A program made the position numbers and the translations under genes. From NCBI GenBank assembly GCA_013152435.1, contig JAADGJ010000095.1, positions 1 through 34,599 on the forward strand: a DNA stretch of 34,599 bases. Reading direction: 5' to 3'. The stretch is from Chloroflexota bacterium (lineage in GTDB: Bacteria; Chloroflexota; Anaerolineae; DUEN01). Under the pieces are notes generated by a model. That model was not told where the DNA came from and ran no database searches. It saw only the letters and a list, made by a program, of their open reading frames with translations. Shown here in pieces: positions 18,101 through 26,222 of this stretch. The number at the start of each line of letters is the position of its first letter. Position 1 is the first letter of the stretch.

Positions 18101-20450
18101 TGCCGGCCGGCAGGATGTCGAACAGCATCACCGAGGTCGCCGCGTTAGGCCCCTGGTTGCTCACAGTGATCCGATGGTGGATATCCCCGCCCGGCGCCAC
18201 ACGCTGAGGCGACGCGGTCTTGGTCACGCTTAAGTCGGCCGTCTTGGCGGCGATCGCGACCACAAAGGCGTCTTGATAGGCGGCACGGGCTCTCTGATAG
18301 GGGGCCTTGGTGGGAAAACGGTCGGATTCCGTCCTCCCTGACACGAAGATATTTGCCCCGTCCGTTGTCACGGCAATGCCGAGCCCTATATCGGTTCCTT
18401 CGCCACCCAGGAAGCTGGAGAACAGCAGGGAGGCGGCGCCGCTTTGCGCGGGGTTGAGTTCTGCTACGAAGGCATCGCTTCCCCCGCCGCCATAGGTGGG
18501 ATAGAGCGCCTGCACGGTGGGGAAGTTCTGCGAGGATGTGCTCCCCACCGCGTAGAGCTTGCCATCATTCAGGGCCAGAGCCTCGATGTCGTCCGAATCG
18601 CTCCCGCCCAGGAATGTGGAGTAAAGTAACGCCGTGCCCGCGGCGTTGATTCCGGTGATAAAGCCATCACCGTGCCCACCATACGAGCTCTGATACGCGT
18701 TCGTAACCGGAAAATCCGCCGAGCCGGTCCCTCCCGCGACGTAAACCTTGCCACCATCCTCAACGATGCCAAACCCCGTCTCTCCGCCGCTACCGCCCAA
18801 GTAAGTGGAATAGATCAAGGCCGTGCCCGCAGCGTTCAACTTGGTGACGAAGGCATCTGTCGTCCCTTTCAAAGCGCTCTGCAGAGCGCCCTGTATCGGG
18901 TAATCCGCGGACTCGGTCCATCCGGTCACATAGCAGGTATCGTCCAGAGCATCAACAACGATGTCTGTGCCCACATCATCGCCACTTCCTCCCAGGTAGG
19001 TCGAGTAGACGAGAGAGGACGCTCCTGATTTCGCCGTATCCAGCTTTGTCACGAAAGCATCACCATACTCACTACCGGCCGCGGTACCACCCCCGTACTG
19101 GCCTTGGAATGCGCCATTTGTAATCGGGAAATCCACGGAGTTGGTATATCCGGTCACATAGACAGCATTTCCGTCTGCGTAGACGCCTTCCCCACTTTCC
19201 GCCCCCTGGCCGCCAAGATACGTGGAGTACAACAGAGCCCCCGAGCCGCTATCCAATTTTGTTATGAAAGCATCCGCTCCGGGAACGCTTCCTGGCTGAA
19301 AGGCGTTCTTGACCGGGAAGTCGATGGAGAAGGTCACCCCGGTGACATACACGGCCCCCATGGACAGGCTGATATCGTTAACCCAATCCGCTCCACCGAC
19401 CCCATAAGGCACCCCATCTGTCGTCCCACCGAGATAGGTGGCAAAGGCGAGCCGACCATCGGAGTAGAACTTAGCGATAAAGGCATCCGTTTCCCCGGGA
19501 GCACTCCCACTAGTCCCCGGGAAATCGGTGGAGCTGGTCAATCCAGCCACGTAAGAGGTCTTATCGGACGAGTCCACAGTCACCGCGCGCGCTTCGTCGT
19601 TCCCGTTCCCCCCCAGATAAGTGGACCAAGCGAGGGTCGGGTCGATCACCAATGGACGCGAGGGATCGTAGGGCCCCACGCGGAATCCCACTTCCCGCTC
19701 CCCGAGGAGGACGAACCGGCCGGGGATCGAATGTCGGATACCCTCCACCTCCTGATAGATGAACGGCGCGCTTTCCACTAGCTCGCCCCCATCCACCTGC
19801 AGCACGAGGGCCCCATCCTCCCGTAGACGTAGGGCCTCCACGCCCTCGTAGGCCAGCCGGATCGCCCTCGGATTCGCCCCAGGCGCGACCAGGAACGTGC
19901 TCTTCAGCTTTCCACCCTCCCCGCCATAGATCAGATCCACGCCCGGGTAGAGGTCACGATACACCACGGATCCATAGGCGGGTACGCGCGTGCGCCACCT
20001 CGCCGGGTCATTGCCGATGTAGTAATTGATGATGGCCGACTGGCGATCGCGTCCCCTCATATCCGGGACAGGGTTAGCGCCCACAAAGCGGATGCGTATG
20101 GTGGCCCCCTTCGCCGGGCTTTCCTCTCCTCTAGGAATCGCCAGCGGAACGCTACGCAGCGCCAGCCAGAGGGCCTCTTGGGTTAGCCAGGCCGTCCCCC
20201 CGCTTACCCCATGCATAAGGAAACGTACACGGGGATCGAATTGCCCCACGTTTTGGACGAACCATAGCGACACCCCGCGCAGGCCATGGGTCGGACCCGT
20301 TTGCTCGTCCATCAGATCAACCAGCCCGGCCACGTGCCCATCCGAGGGAGACGGTGCCCCAAGCGCCGGCTCCCAGCCACCCGGCACACAGGCCGAGACC
20401 AAGAGCAAGATGAGCCAAGCGGATACCCCAAGTTCACAAAGGCGTTTCAT
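12195..20450 (-). CDS. Giant secreted repeat protein: DUF7948, SBBP, DUF11 and beta-helix domains (2751 aa)
   Basis: Start ATG 20450 has GGAGG 6 bases upstream. The N-terminus carries a lipobox, LVSAC, with Cys21. Then come a DUF7948-like region (about 60-270: LWFVQNVGQFDPRVRF), SBBP beta-propeller repeats with STYLGG motifs (about 270-735), and seven DUF11 repeats of ~115-120 residues (about 737-1600: GADxxxxxxDxxDPV starts, TNTVEV ends). Next are a Ca-binding thrombospondin-3-like strip (DADADGVSDQIEDG), a choice-of-anchor-U-like domain, a CSLRAA block near 1805, and about 15-20 right-handed beta-helix units (about 1850-2600: GNVVQGNFIGTD, NNVIGG). The C-terminus has a hydrophobic helix and CCRRRSGR. 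It is a surface adhesin or matrix-like protein with no visible catalytic motif. It is the last gene of the operon, 66 bp after the small gene. Confidence 0.92.
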   Translation of the reverse strand: MKRLCELGVSAWLILLLVSACVPGGWEPALGAPSPSDGHVAGLVDLMDEQTGPTHGLRGVSLWFVQNVGQFDPRVRFLMHGVSGGTAWLTQEALWLALRSVPLAIPRGEESPAKGATIRIRFVGANPVPDMRGRDRQSAIINYYIGNDPARWRTRVPAYGSVVYRDLYPGVDLIYGGEGGKLKSTFLVAPGANPRAIRLAYEGVEALRLREDGALVLQVDGGELVESAPFIYQEVEGIRHSIPGRFVLLGEREVGFRVGPYDPSRPLVIDPTLAWSTYLGGNGNDEARAVTVDSSDKTSYVAGLTSSTDFPGTSGSAPGETDAFIAKFYSDGRLAFATYLGGTTDGVPYGVGGADWVNDISLSMGAVYVTGVTFSIDFPVKNAFQPGSVPGADAFITKLDSGSGALLYSTYLGGQGAESGEGVYADGNAVYVTGYTNSVDFPITNGAFQGQYGGGTAAGSEYGDAFVTKLDTAKSGASSLVYSTYLGGSGDDVGTDIVVDALDDTCYVTGWTESADYPIQGALQSALKGTTDAFVTKLNAAGTALIYSTYLGGSGGETGFGIVEDGGKVYVAGGTGSADFPVTNAYQSSYGGHGDGFITGINAAGTALLYSTFLGGSDSDDIEALALNDGKLYAVGSTSSQNFPTVQALYPTYGGGGSDAFVAELNPAQSGAASLLFSSFLGGEGTDIGLGIAVTTDGANIFVSGRTESDRFPTKAPYQRARAAYQDAFVVAIAAKTADLSVTKTASPQRVAPGGDIHHRITVSNQGPNAATSVMLFDILPAGTSFVSVAPSSHCRYVNDQVRCSWDTFAANSSVQVDITLKAPTQRGTITNTVEVVAWEFDPDPSDNKASAVVAVGGADLSLQIDGNPDPVRPEARLSYVIQIANNGPEKAVAPNLVDTLPQGVTFISVEPSSYCAQETGNPRLIKCILPDLAAGDMIGVDITVRAPQQTGVITNTVEVDLVDPDDPDRSNNRAAKAIYVGGADVAINQVDSPDPVAVGGDLTYVISLANHGPETATRMRVTDTLPAGVTFVKVEPLPGDPDPPRCTHSGVTITCDVGDVPANQGTMFFIKVKAPQQEGTITNHVTISSAKPDPDTSNNSRVEQTSVRQGADIQITMRDLHDPVATEGELTYKISVTNRGPEDATQVVVTDTLPAGVTFDDAGPDCTRSGNQIVCTVGSLASGAARVLTVNLKAPKDEGTIVNQVVARGREPDPDLNNNAATEQTVVEQGADIQVTNSDLKDPVAMGGRLVYNLTVTNGGPKVATNVRLTDTLPSGAAFVELYGANASACSYASGVVSCDFGTLSPGDCKDVSVELRAPMQEGTIENDVIVSAAEPDPSYFNNVAQEETTVRPGADLEPVILDMRDPVATEGEIAHNIIVMNNGPETATSLVVTDTLPTEMVVVTGTVPVNVGVISIPQECTHTGHTIICRRNTLAPNESWEINLRLKAPAQEGWLLNKVYVSAAEPDPNEDNNQDEEPTQVKRGARLEILKSDSADPVVAGTEFEYRITVSNVGPAPAKDVTVRDALPPGVAFISANPAPTSVGPPLIWNLGDLASPAVVNITLRVRAPAQTGSITNEVTVTSTTPDPDESDNQAAETTTIQPAPDADADGVSDQIEDGAPNNGDGNNDGIPDSQQDNVASLLNDHNEYATFVAPNGVQLTDVGIRPNPDPFTAPPHTTYPMGLYHFTIKGLTPGQAVTIRLILHPTYTLNTFWKYGPTPTDPLPHWYRFMYDGTTGVEIVDAHTLLIHLVDGQRGDDDLTANGEIVDPGGPAYQKLIVDTTTDSDDMRVGDGIAMDVDGRCSLRAAIQEANASRGADVIEFNIGGGGVRTIQPRSALPPITDPVTIDGTSQPNHGAGPGIELNGSLAGSSADGLVITGGHSTIRGLAINSFGGNGIKLSGGGGNVIQGNYIGTDVNGDYAARNNGLYGIYILNSANNLIGGTGVSDGNQISGNESGGVFITGAGSTGNLVQGNVIGTNPGGSAAVNNYGSGVQIEGGSGNTIGGTAAHAGNIISGNVYGVVISGTTASGNVVQGNLIGTDYLGAAEVKNFNHGVLIQDAPNNTIGGSDAAARNVIAANNGYGVYIKGSHATGNRIQGNYIGLQMNGGLALGNWSGGVFVEGAPGNIIGGDSADQGNVVSGNGSGQGTSPTGVIISGGGASGNQVRHNRIGTSADGGSDRGNVGGGLLIDGAPNTVVSDNLIAGNDGDGIRISGGSATGNVVRGNLIGMDAAGITALPNLTPWDASVTDVGVRIVGAPGNTIGGATSAERNFIIGDDYGIYIDGSAASGNVVQGNFVGTNRSGTAKLGNCANGIVISDAPGNTIGGTAGTTPGGACTGACNLLSGNQVTGLTISGSGATGNVVQGNFIGTDVSGKAPVGNRIGISIDGAPNNVIGGTTPAARNLISGNGVGPGIEIQGNGATGNVVQGNFIGTDTTGTAKLGNNGDGIALVGAVNNVIGGATGTTPGGPCTGACNLISGNDDDGVDMDNKAFTGSYASGNKVQGNLIGTDVSGTKGLGNQDNGVELRYANGNLVGGTATGEGNLIAYNGGAGIAVLYGTGNRVDPNIIFSNGGLGIDLGDDGVTANDPADGDSGGNDLQNYPVLKKGVSDTNGTVITGTLDAAAQTAYTLRFFYDGACDASGHGEGRRFLGSKSVTTDGSGHVAFTAAFSQEISPPYRFIAATATDPSGNTSEFSRCLDIAAGPTAVNLRRFTVSNTGQEWAPGLLTLLGGIMLALGMLGLCCRRRSGR

Positions 20451-20516
20451 CTCCTTCCTCCCCTCCCTTGCCGGAGCACTGGCCCCAATACGAAGCCTCG
20501 GAGGAGCCTTAACAGC

Positions 20517-20738
20517 TCATTTCAGACGAACGGAGGGCTCTCCTACATCGGAGAGTCCCCCGATCCAGCGTTCGATGAAGCGCAGCAACTCTTCCCAATC
20601 CCGCACGTAGGAGATCTCACCGGAGCGGACGTGTTGCACCCACCCGCGCCAGGCCGGCTGGCCATCATCCGTCGCGGGGGCCGGTTCCCACCAGATGCGA
20701 ATCACGAAAGCACTATAGCGTCGATCGGAACTGGTCAT
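20517..20738 (-). CDS. Conserved small protein (73 aa) inside the surface-protein operon
   Basis: MTSSDRRYSAFVIRIWWEP begins a compact soluble protein with WRGWVQHVRSGE and DWEELLRFIERWIG. I recognise this as a small hypothetical family common in Chloroflexota; function unknown. Aromatic residues are frequent and no signal peptide or metal site is seen. The upstream gene's stop (20747-20749) overlaps a possible ATG at 20750 in an ATGA arrangement. ATG 20738 has GAGG at 6-base spacing and gives the more typical N-terminus. Either start implies translational coupling with the protease-like gene and places this gene between two large secreted proteins. Confidence 0.75.
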   Translation of the reverse strand: MTSSDRRYSAFVIRIWWEPAPATDDGQPAWRGWVQHVRSGEISYVRDWEELLRFIERWIGGLSDVGEPSVRLK

Positions 20739-20746
20739 GATAAACC

Positions 20747-23700
20747 TCATCGCCCGAGCAACATCGGCAGGTACGTCCGATGGCCCACGTAAACCCGGAT
20801 CGTGTCGGAGGCCACATTGCCGTCGCCGTCCACGGCGGTCACGGTGATGCGATGCCAGCCGGGGCTGAGGCTCGGCACCAGAAGCTTCTCGCCCGTGCCC
20901 AGACCGCCATCCCGGTCCGAGCTCCAGGTGTAGCCGCCATCCCCCAGCGGCCCGTCCTCGGCGTCGTAGCCAGCGGCGGCGAGGAGCACGGGTGCACCCG
21001 GGAGGAGGGCGGCGCCATCCTCCGGCGCGACCACAAAGACGATCGGCACCTTGGCCGTCACGATGAACGGGCCGGTCACATCCTCGGAAGTGTTTATGCC
21101 ATCGGTGACCATCACCTTCAACATCCCCTCAGAGGTCTCCGGCCAGAGGTAGGTATCGAGAGTGACCTGGGTCTCCTCTAGATCAGAGGCCAACAACTCC
21201 CATGTCTCGCCGCCATCCACGCTCAGATAGACCGCGCTCGTGACTGCATCGCCGTCTGCGTCCTGGGCCTCCCAGGAGAGCGTCAGGATATCGGGGGCCG
21301 TCCCCGTCACCGGGTGAACGCTCACCGTCGGGGGATGGGGGCTGATGTCCAAGGAGTAGATCTCTTCATCCTCGTGCGTGATCACGAAGCGGGTCGCCGT
21401 GGGCTCGTACGGCAAAAGCGTCATGAAGGCGCCCACCGTACTGGTAGAGGCCTCGGTGGCCCATATCAGATCGAAGGGCCGTTCGGAGACCACGTTCCCT
21501 TCGCCATCCACGAGTTGAGCCGTGTAAGGCGCGCCGGATGGGACATCGGGCATTGGATGCAAGCTCGAACCGGATAGCTTCGTCATCGGCCGCACCGAGA
21601 CGGCTTGGGTTTCCGTGTCGATCCGGCCCATCACGATGAGGTAATCCGCGTCTGGCTCCAACTCCGAGGCGGTTATCGCTGCCGCACTGGTCTTCGCTAC
21701 CGGCGTCGGATTCAGTCGCCCGATGAGCTGCCGATAGCTATAGTCCGATATCCACTTGGGCCGGCAATAGGTCATGAGGTCACTATTGTGCTTGGGGTGT
21801 TTGATGGTGGGTGGGTTATACCAGGTATCGATTCCCCAATAATCCCGATCGCCGCCGTTGCTCAGCCATGTGCCGGGATACGGGTAGTTCTCAAAGGGAG
21901 CCCCGGGGAGCCAACAGCCCTGAACATGGCCTAAGCCGCCCAGGGCGTGCCCCAGCTCATGGGCCAGGTCCTCCGATCGACGATACAGATCGTCCGTCCG
22001 CACCCATGCGACCTGGAGTCCAGCCCAACTCTCCCCCGCCATGAACCAATGGCCCCCCTTCTTGAAACCGACGACGGCGAAGCCTCGATCATTGGACCGA
22101 GGGTCTTGTACGAGCTTGTTATACAGCGCGAGCAAAGTCTTGGCGGAGCTATCCCACTTGACGTAGTCGCCGCTGCGACGGGTCAACCTCACTCGAGCTA
22201 CAGGGAACATGCGTTGTATCAACAGATGCATGGATTTGTAATCCCGGTAGAATGGCCCACAGCCAGGGTCGTCACATCCCTCCCGGACCTGCACGGCCCT
22301 GATGGTGATCGTGTTGGCATCACCAAAGGTGACGGTCCTCACATCCTCGTTATTCTTCAAGTCGGGATCGCAGTAGCCTGACGGGACCTGAACATGACCC
22401 TGGATCGTGATCTTCTGCGATGGCCTCGTCCAGGCTTTAGGCACATAGCAGTACAGGGCGTTGGTGATCCGGGCGCGCTCGCGGACCTTCGAGGGATCGG
22501 TTAAGGTATCGATGACGAACTGCTGGCTGGCGCATCGAACCCGGCTGGGGCCTATCTGGGCACCTCCGCGAGTGGCCGTGAGGTATCCGCGTAATGGAGC
22601 GCTCAAAGTTTCCCTGTGATCTCCCACAACGAACAGGCGAACGACCGTCAGTTTGTACCCCACAAGCGGCACGTCGTTGTCGAGGTTTTGAATGCTCTGT
22701 GTGATCTCCATGTCCCGGATTCGGAGATCCAAAGTGGGCACGCCTGAAGGACATACATGAGGCGTCGAGGTCGGCGTGGGCGTGGGCGTCTGCGTGGGCG
22801 TCGGCGTGGGGGTGGGGGCGAAGACCTGCAACGCCAGGTCGTAATCCGGGTTCTCCCCACCGCTCGTCTTGGGATACACCCGGACGTAGTAATAGCCCTT
22901 GCTCAACGCCTCGTATTCCAACTGTTCATCGTCCGTTCGGCTCTCGGCCTTCTTGACGAGCGATGGCGGCTCGTCGTCGTTGTAGATCGCCAGGTCCAGA
23001 TCCCCATCCGCATGCCGGAACCCGATGGTGGCCCGCAAGGTATCGTGCGTATCGAGCCCAACGGCAAACCAGTCCTCGTCGCCAGAACAGATGCTGAGGC
23101 TGGTAGTGATGAAGTCGGTGTAAGGCCAGGCACGCAGCAAAGCCTGCTGATAGCTATCGTTGGGCTCCAGACGATCGGGCTGACATGAGGTAGGAGTGGG
23201 CGTGGGAGTGGGAGTGAGCACTTCGCCGGCGATGTGGTACGGATGCGCCGTGTCGTAGTCGCCGATGATCTGGCTGTCCACCCGGGCGTACCAGGTGCCG
23301 CTGACGTCGGCCGTGAAACGGATGGCTTCATCGCTGGTGCCGGAACGAGCTGATTGCGCAGCCCAAGTGCAATTCGGGCGATAGAGGCTGAGGTTGTAGT
23401 TCTTTGGTAAGTCTGTGAGCGTTACCTGGATGGTGTGGCTGATGCCCACCGAAGGGATCTTCCAATAATCCAGATCCTCAGGCGTGCAGACATAGCTCCA
23501 CCATCCGGATTCGGTGAGCGACCAGGCGGGGCCGCCGCAGACATCATTGGGCTCGAAGCCATCGGGGCACCCGGGATAGCGCGGCGTGGCCGTCGGTGTC
23601 GGCGTTGGGGTCGGCGTCGCTCCCCCGCTCAGGGTCACCAGCAGTTCGTAGGGGTTAACGAGCTCGTCCTGGGTGCCAAAGACCAGCGCGTAGTAGGTGC

Positions 23701-24523
23701 CGGGCTGATCGGCGGCGAGCACGATCTCCTCCTCGGCCGTGCCCGCGTTATAGGACTGCCCGATCAAGGCGCGCGTCGGATCGTACAGCTCCAGATCGGC
23801 GTTGTAGGCCATGTCATACAGGCGGACGGAGATTTGCTGGCCCTCAGAGACATTGAACGCGAAGTAGTCCAGGTCGTCGGAGGTACAGATGTAGGATGGG
23901 ATCGGGGTGCCGGCCGCGATGCGGGAAGCTGTGTCGAAGTCGTCGTTCGGCTCGTATCCATCCGGGCATCCCTGCGCAGTCGCCGTGGGCGTCGGGGTCG
24001 GCGTGGAGGTAGCCGTGGGGCCGCTGGAGGTGATGCGCAGGGTGTAGGGGTTGGGGAGCTCGCCCTCCGTGCCCCAGACCCGCACGTAGTAGTTCCCCGC
24101 CTGCTCGGCCACGTATACGATCTGCTCAGGTACGGAGCCGCCATTCGCCGAGGTTTCGATCCAATCCGTGAGAGGGCCATACAGATCCAGTGTAGCGTCC
24201 CAGGCCAAGTTGAAGAGGTCAATGACGACCTCCTGCCCCATCTCCAGGTAGAAGACGTAGTAATCGCTATCCTCGACCGGGCACACCTCCGCGTTGTAGA
24301 GGATGTCGAACTCCGCCGGCGTGGCCTGGTCGAACCAGTTATTGGGCTCGTAGGGATCCGCGCACTCCGCCGCACGCGCGGGGGTCGACGCGATCGAGCG
24401 ACCATCAGCGCCCGCGCGGCCCCCCATCGCCACGGCGGAGAGGCCGATCATGAGCCCGAACAAGAGAGCCGCCACCAGGGCCAGGCCCCCAGCCCTGCCG
24501 ATCACCATACGGGTTTCCTTCAT
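20747..24523 (-). CDS. Secreted multi-PPC-domain zincin-like metalloprotease (1258 aa)
   Basis: A signal peptide (about residues 1-57) is followed by four PPC-type beta domains (each beginning PDxxEPND/N and separated by Thr-Pro linkers such as TPTPTPTAT), to about residue 575. Next is a CARDB-like segment (LRIRDMEITQSIQNLDNDVPL). A catalytic-type region has HELGHALGGLGH at 855-866 (His855, Glu856, His859), and two Ig/FN3-like domains follow. The C-terminus is TYLPMLLGR. The third histidine is one residue further than in the metzincin HExxHxxGxxH pattern, so a different third ligand or a non-classical fold is possible. It probably degrades extracellular protein. GAGGAG precedes ATG 24523 by 7 bases, which I prefer over ATG 24538. 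It is the first gene of the three-gene operon. Confidence 0.87.
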   Translation of the reverse strand: MKETRMVIGRAGGLALVAALLFGLMIGLSAVAMGGRAGADGRSIASTPARAAECADPYEPNNWFDQATPAEFDILYNAEVCPVEDSDYYVFYLEMGQEVVIDLFNLAWDATLDLYGPLTDWIETSANGGSVPEQIVYVAEQAGNYYVRVWGTEGELPNPYTLRITSSGPTATSTPTPTPTATAQGCPDGYEPNDDFDTASRIAAGTPIPSYICTSDDLDYFAFNVSEGQQISVRLYDMAYNADLELYDPTRALIGQSYNAGTAEEEIVLAADQPGTYYALVFGTQDELVNPYELLVTLSGGATPTPTPTPTATPRYPGCPDGFEPNDVCGGPAWSLTESGWWSYVCTPEDLDYWKIPSVGISHTIQVTLTDLPKNYNLSLYRPNCTWAAQSARSGTSDEAIRFTADVSGTWYARVDSQIIGDYDTAHPYHIAGEVLTPTPTPTPTSCQPDRLEPNDSYQQALLRAWPYTDFITTSLSICSGDEDWFAVGLDTHDTLRATIGFRHADGDLDLAIYNDDEPPSLVKKAESRTDDEQLEYEALSKGYYYVRVYPKTSGGENPDYDLALQVFAPTPTPTPTQTPTPTPTSTPHVCPSGVPTLDLRIRDMEITQSIQNLDNDVPLVGYKLTVVRLFVVGDHRETLSAPLRGYLTATRGGAQIGPSRVRCASQQFVIDTLTDPSKVRERARITNALYCYVPKAWTRPSQKITIQGHVQVPSGYCDPDLKNNEDVRTVTFGDANTITIRAVQVREGCDDPGCGPFYRDYKSMHLLIQRMFPVARVRLTRRSGDYVKWDSSAKTLLALYNKLVQDPRSNDRGFAVVGFKKGGHWFMAGESWAGLQVAWVRTDDLYRRSEDLAHELGHALGGLGHVQGCWLPGAPFENYPYPGTWLSNGGDRDYWGIDTWYNPPTIKHPKHNSDLMTYCRPKWISDYSYRQLIGRLNPTPVAKTSAAAITASELEPDADYLIVMGRIDTETQAVSVRPMTKLSGSSLHPMPDVPSGAPYTAQLVDGEGNVVSERPFDLIWATEASTSTVGAFMTLLPYEPTATRFVITHEDEEIYSLDISPHPPTVSVHPVTGTAPDILTLSWEAQDADGDAVTSAVYLSVDGGETWELLASDLEETQVTLDTYLWPETSEGMLKVMVTDGINTSEDVTGPFIVTAKVPIVFVVAPEDGAALLPGAPVLLAAAGYDAEDGPLGDGGYTWSSDRDGGLGTGEKLLVPSLSPGWHRITVTAVDGDGNVASDTIRVYVGHRTYLPMLLGR

Positions 24524-24601
24524 GTGCTGACTCCTCACCCGCGTCGGGCTCGCGAGCGAACTCGACGCGGCTCACGCACCGCACACACCACGAAGTTACT
24601 A

Positions 24602-24861
24602 AGAGTGTGTCTGAGAAATGCCGTTGCTTCTGCTGTGGGGAGGCTCGGAGGGGCGGAGCCCCTCCGGAAAAAGCCCTTCTTTTGCCCTCGGCCTGCCTGG
24701 CCTCGGCTTGAGTCCTTCGGGAAGGGCCGAGAAAGGCAGGTACAGGCCGGAAAAGTGGGATTTCCGTGGAGGGGAGCCCCCCCACACACCTCCCCCTGTG
24801 GAGCTGGTCGTTGAGGGAGACCCCGCAGAACATCTCGCCGGTAAATTTTCAGACACGCTCT
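24602..24861. mobile_element. MITE-like element, family A copy 2, with TA target duplication
   Basis: A 260-bp element with terminal inverted repeats AGAGTGTGTCTGAGAAAT (24602-24619) and, read inward from the right, AGAGCGTGTCTGAAAATT. TA flanks both ends (24600-24601 and 24862-24863), the duplication expected for IS630/Tc1-type transposition. It is nearly colinear with 5105-5360. No transposase is encoded, so movement would need one in trans. It lies between the beta-helix gene and the protease gene, both on the minus strand, and so separates them into different transcription contexts. Nothing else is visible in 24524-24899. Confidence 0.75.
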
Positions 24862-24899
24862 TAGCGCCTTAGCGGTTCCTACCGCTCTTTTCAGCCCCC

Positions 24900-26159
24900 T
24901 TAGCGCCTTTTGAGGATGACGGGGGCATACATGCGATGCATCGGATACTCGTCGGCGCCGACGTCGCATCCCTTCCTAGGGCGCCTGCCGCCGTCCACGT
25001 CCACTGTCACCCCGGCGTCCACCCCGGCATCGATCGCCGCCGAGTTGCGGGTCAGATGATAGCCGTCGGCGGCGAAGGCGGGGTCGCCAGAGCGGTCCAG
25101 GGTGTGAACGATCGCACCCGGCCCGGTCCAATTAGTCGCGTTGCCATGCCACAGCGTCGCCGTGAGCGTGACCGTGTTCGCCTTGCGGGTTGAGAGCTTG
25201 ATCCCCGCGCTGTGACCGGAGATGATCGTGTTGGTCATCACCACCTGGCTGGAGTCGCTGGGGAACCCGGTGTTATCCACGAAAACGCCGCTTTTGCCGC
25301 TGTTGTTCGCCAGGGTGGTATGCAGCCAATGGGGGAACGCGCTATAGACGAAGGCCCCGGCCCCCTCATCGCTCACCGCCCGATTCCCGATGATCACGTT
25401 GTTCACCAGGGTGGCCCGACTATCATTGAAGAACAGGCCGCCTCCTCCCCAGGTGGCCCTGTTCGCACGAATGATGTTCCGCTCCAGGCGATCATAACCG
25501 CCGAGCAGGTAGAGGCCGGCCCCCGAGTCGGCCGTGTTGGACAGGATCGAACATCCCTCGATGTGGGCGCTGTAAACGCCACCGGAGGAGTTCAAGAACA
25601 CGCCGCCCCCTCGATACGCCTGGTTATCATGGATGGTGAGGTTGCGCAGGGTGACGGTGCTGATGTGCACGAAGATCCCGCCGCCGGCATCGTTGCCCCA
25701 CGGGTCGCCGCCCAATCCCGTGGCGTCGCCCCCGGTGATGTGCAGATCCTGCACGGTGAGGCGGATATAGCCGGACACGTAGAGCACACGCCCCTTGCCC
25801 TTGGCATCCAGGATGGTGGGATGGGCCGTGGGATCAGGAGCATCCCACCGGGCTGTGGAGTAGCCCCCGCGCAGGGTGAGGGATTTGGTAATGTACACCA
25901 CCTGGGTGATACCCTGGCGTGCGTGGACGTCGGAATAGGTCCCCTGGGCGATCTTGACCGTGTCCCCATCCTGGGCCGCGTCCACCGCGGCCTGGACCGT
26001 GGCGTAGCAGGGGGCCGCCCCCCCGCAATTGCCGTTGGGGGCCACATACAGGACGCCGGAGTCGGCGAGGGCCACGCCGCCCTGAGCCCCCAACAATCCC
26101 AACAGCCCCAAAGCCAACCCCAGGCCCAGGGCCAAAGCCAACATCACTCGCCCGCTCAT
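24900..26159 (-). CDS. Secreted right-handed beta-helix protein (419 aa)
   Basis: ATG 26159 (MSGRVMLALALG) has AAGGGG 7-8 bases upstream. The longer frame to 26285 adds sequence with no signal-like character. Residues 1-32 are a signal peptide ending ALA. The mature start, VLYVAPNGNCGGAAPCYATVQAAVDAAQDGDTVKIAQGTY, is the standard entry into parallel beta-helix proteins of the pectate lyase/polymorphic outer-membrane-protein superfamily. Repeats with GGGIF, GGGVF, GAGLYL and GGGLFF follow. A DVGADEYP motif closes the helix, as in many such proteins, and the tail is MYAPVILKRR. Catalytic residues for a lyase are not identifiable; a structural or adhesive surface role is equally likely. Confidence 0.88.
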   Translation of the reverse strand: MSGRVMLALALGLGLALGLLGLLGAQGGVALADSGVLYVAPNGNCGGAAPCYATVQAAVDAAQDGDTVKIAQGTYSDVHARQGITQVVYITKSLTLRGGYSTARWDAPDPTAHPTILDAKGKGRVLYVSGYIRLTVQDLHITGGDATGLGGDPWGNDAGGGIFVHISTVTLRNLTIHDNQAYRGGGVFLNSSGGVYSAHIEGCSILSNTADSGAGLYLLGGYDRLERNIIRANRATWGGGGLFFNDSRATLVNNVIIGNRAVSDEGAGAFVYSAFPHWLHTTLANNSGKSGVFVDNTGFPSDSSQVVMTNTIISGHSAGIKLSTRKANTVTLTATLWHGNATNWTGPGAIVHTLDRSGDPAFAADGYHLTRNSAAIDAGVDAGVTVDVDGGRRPRKGCDVGADEYPMHRMYAPVILKRR

Positions 26160-26222
26160 AAATCGCCCCCTTATGTCAATAGATGAGGTGAAGAGTTGCC
26201 AGCGTGAACGATGGAGCCAAAC

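Noticed and set aside
24618-24872. Small ORFs repeated in both family A copies
   Set aside because: The similarity is DNA-level repetition, reading frames are open on both strands, and there is no Shine-Dalgarno.
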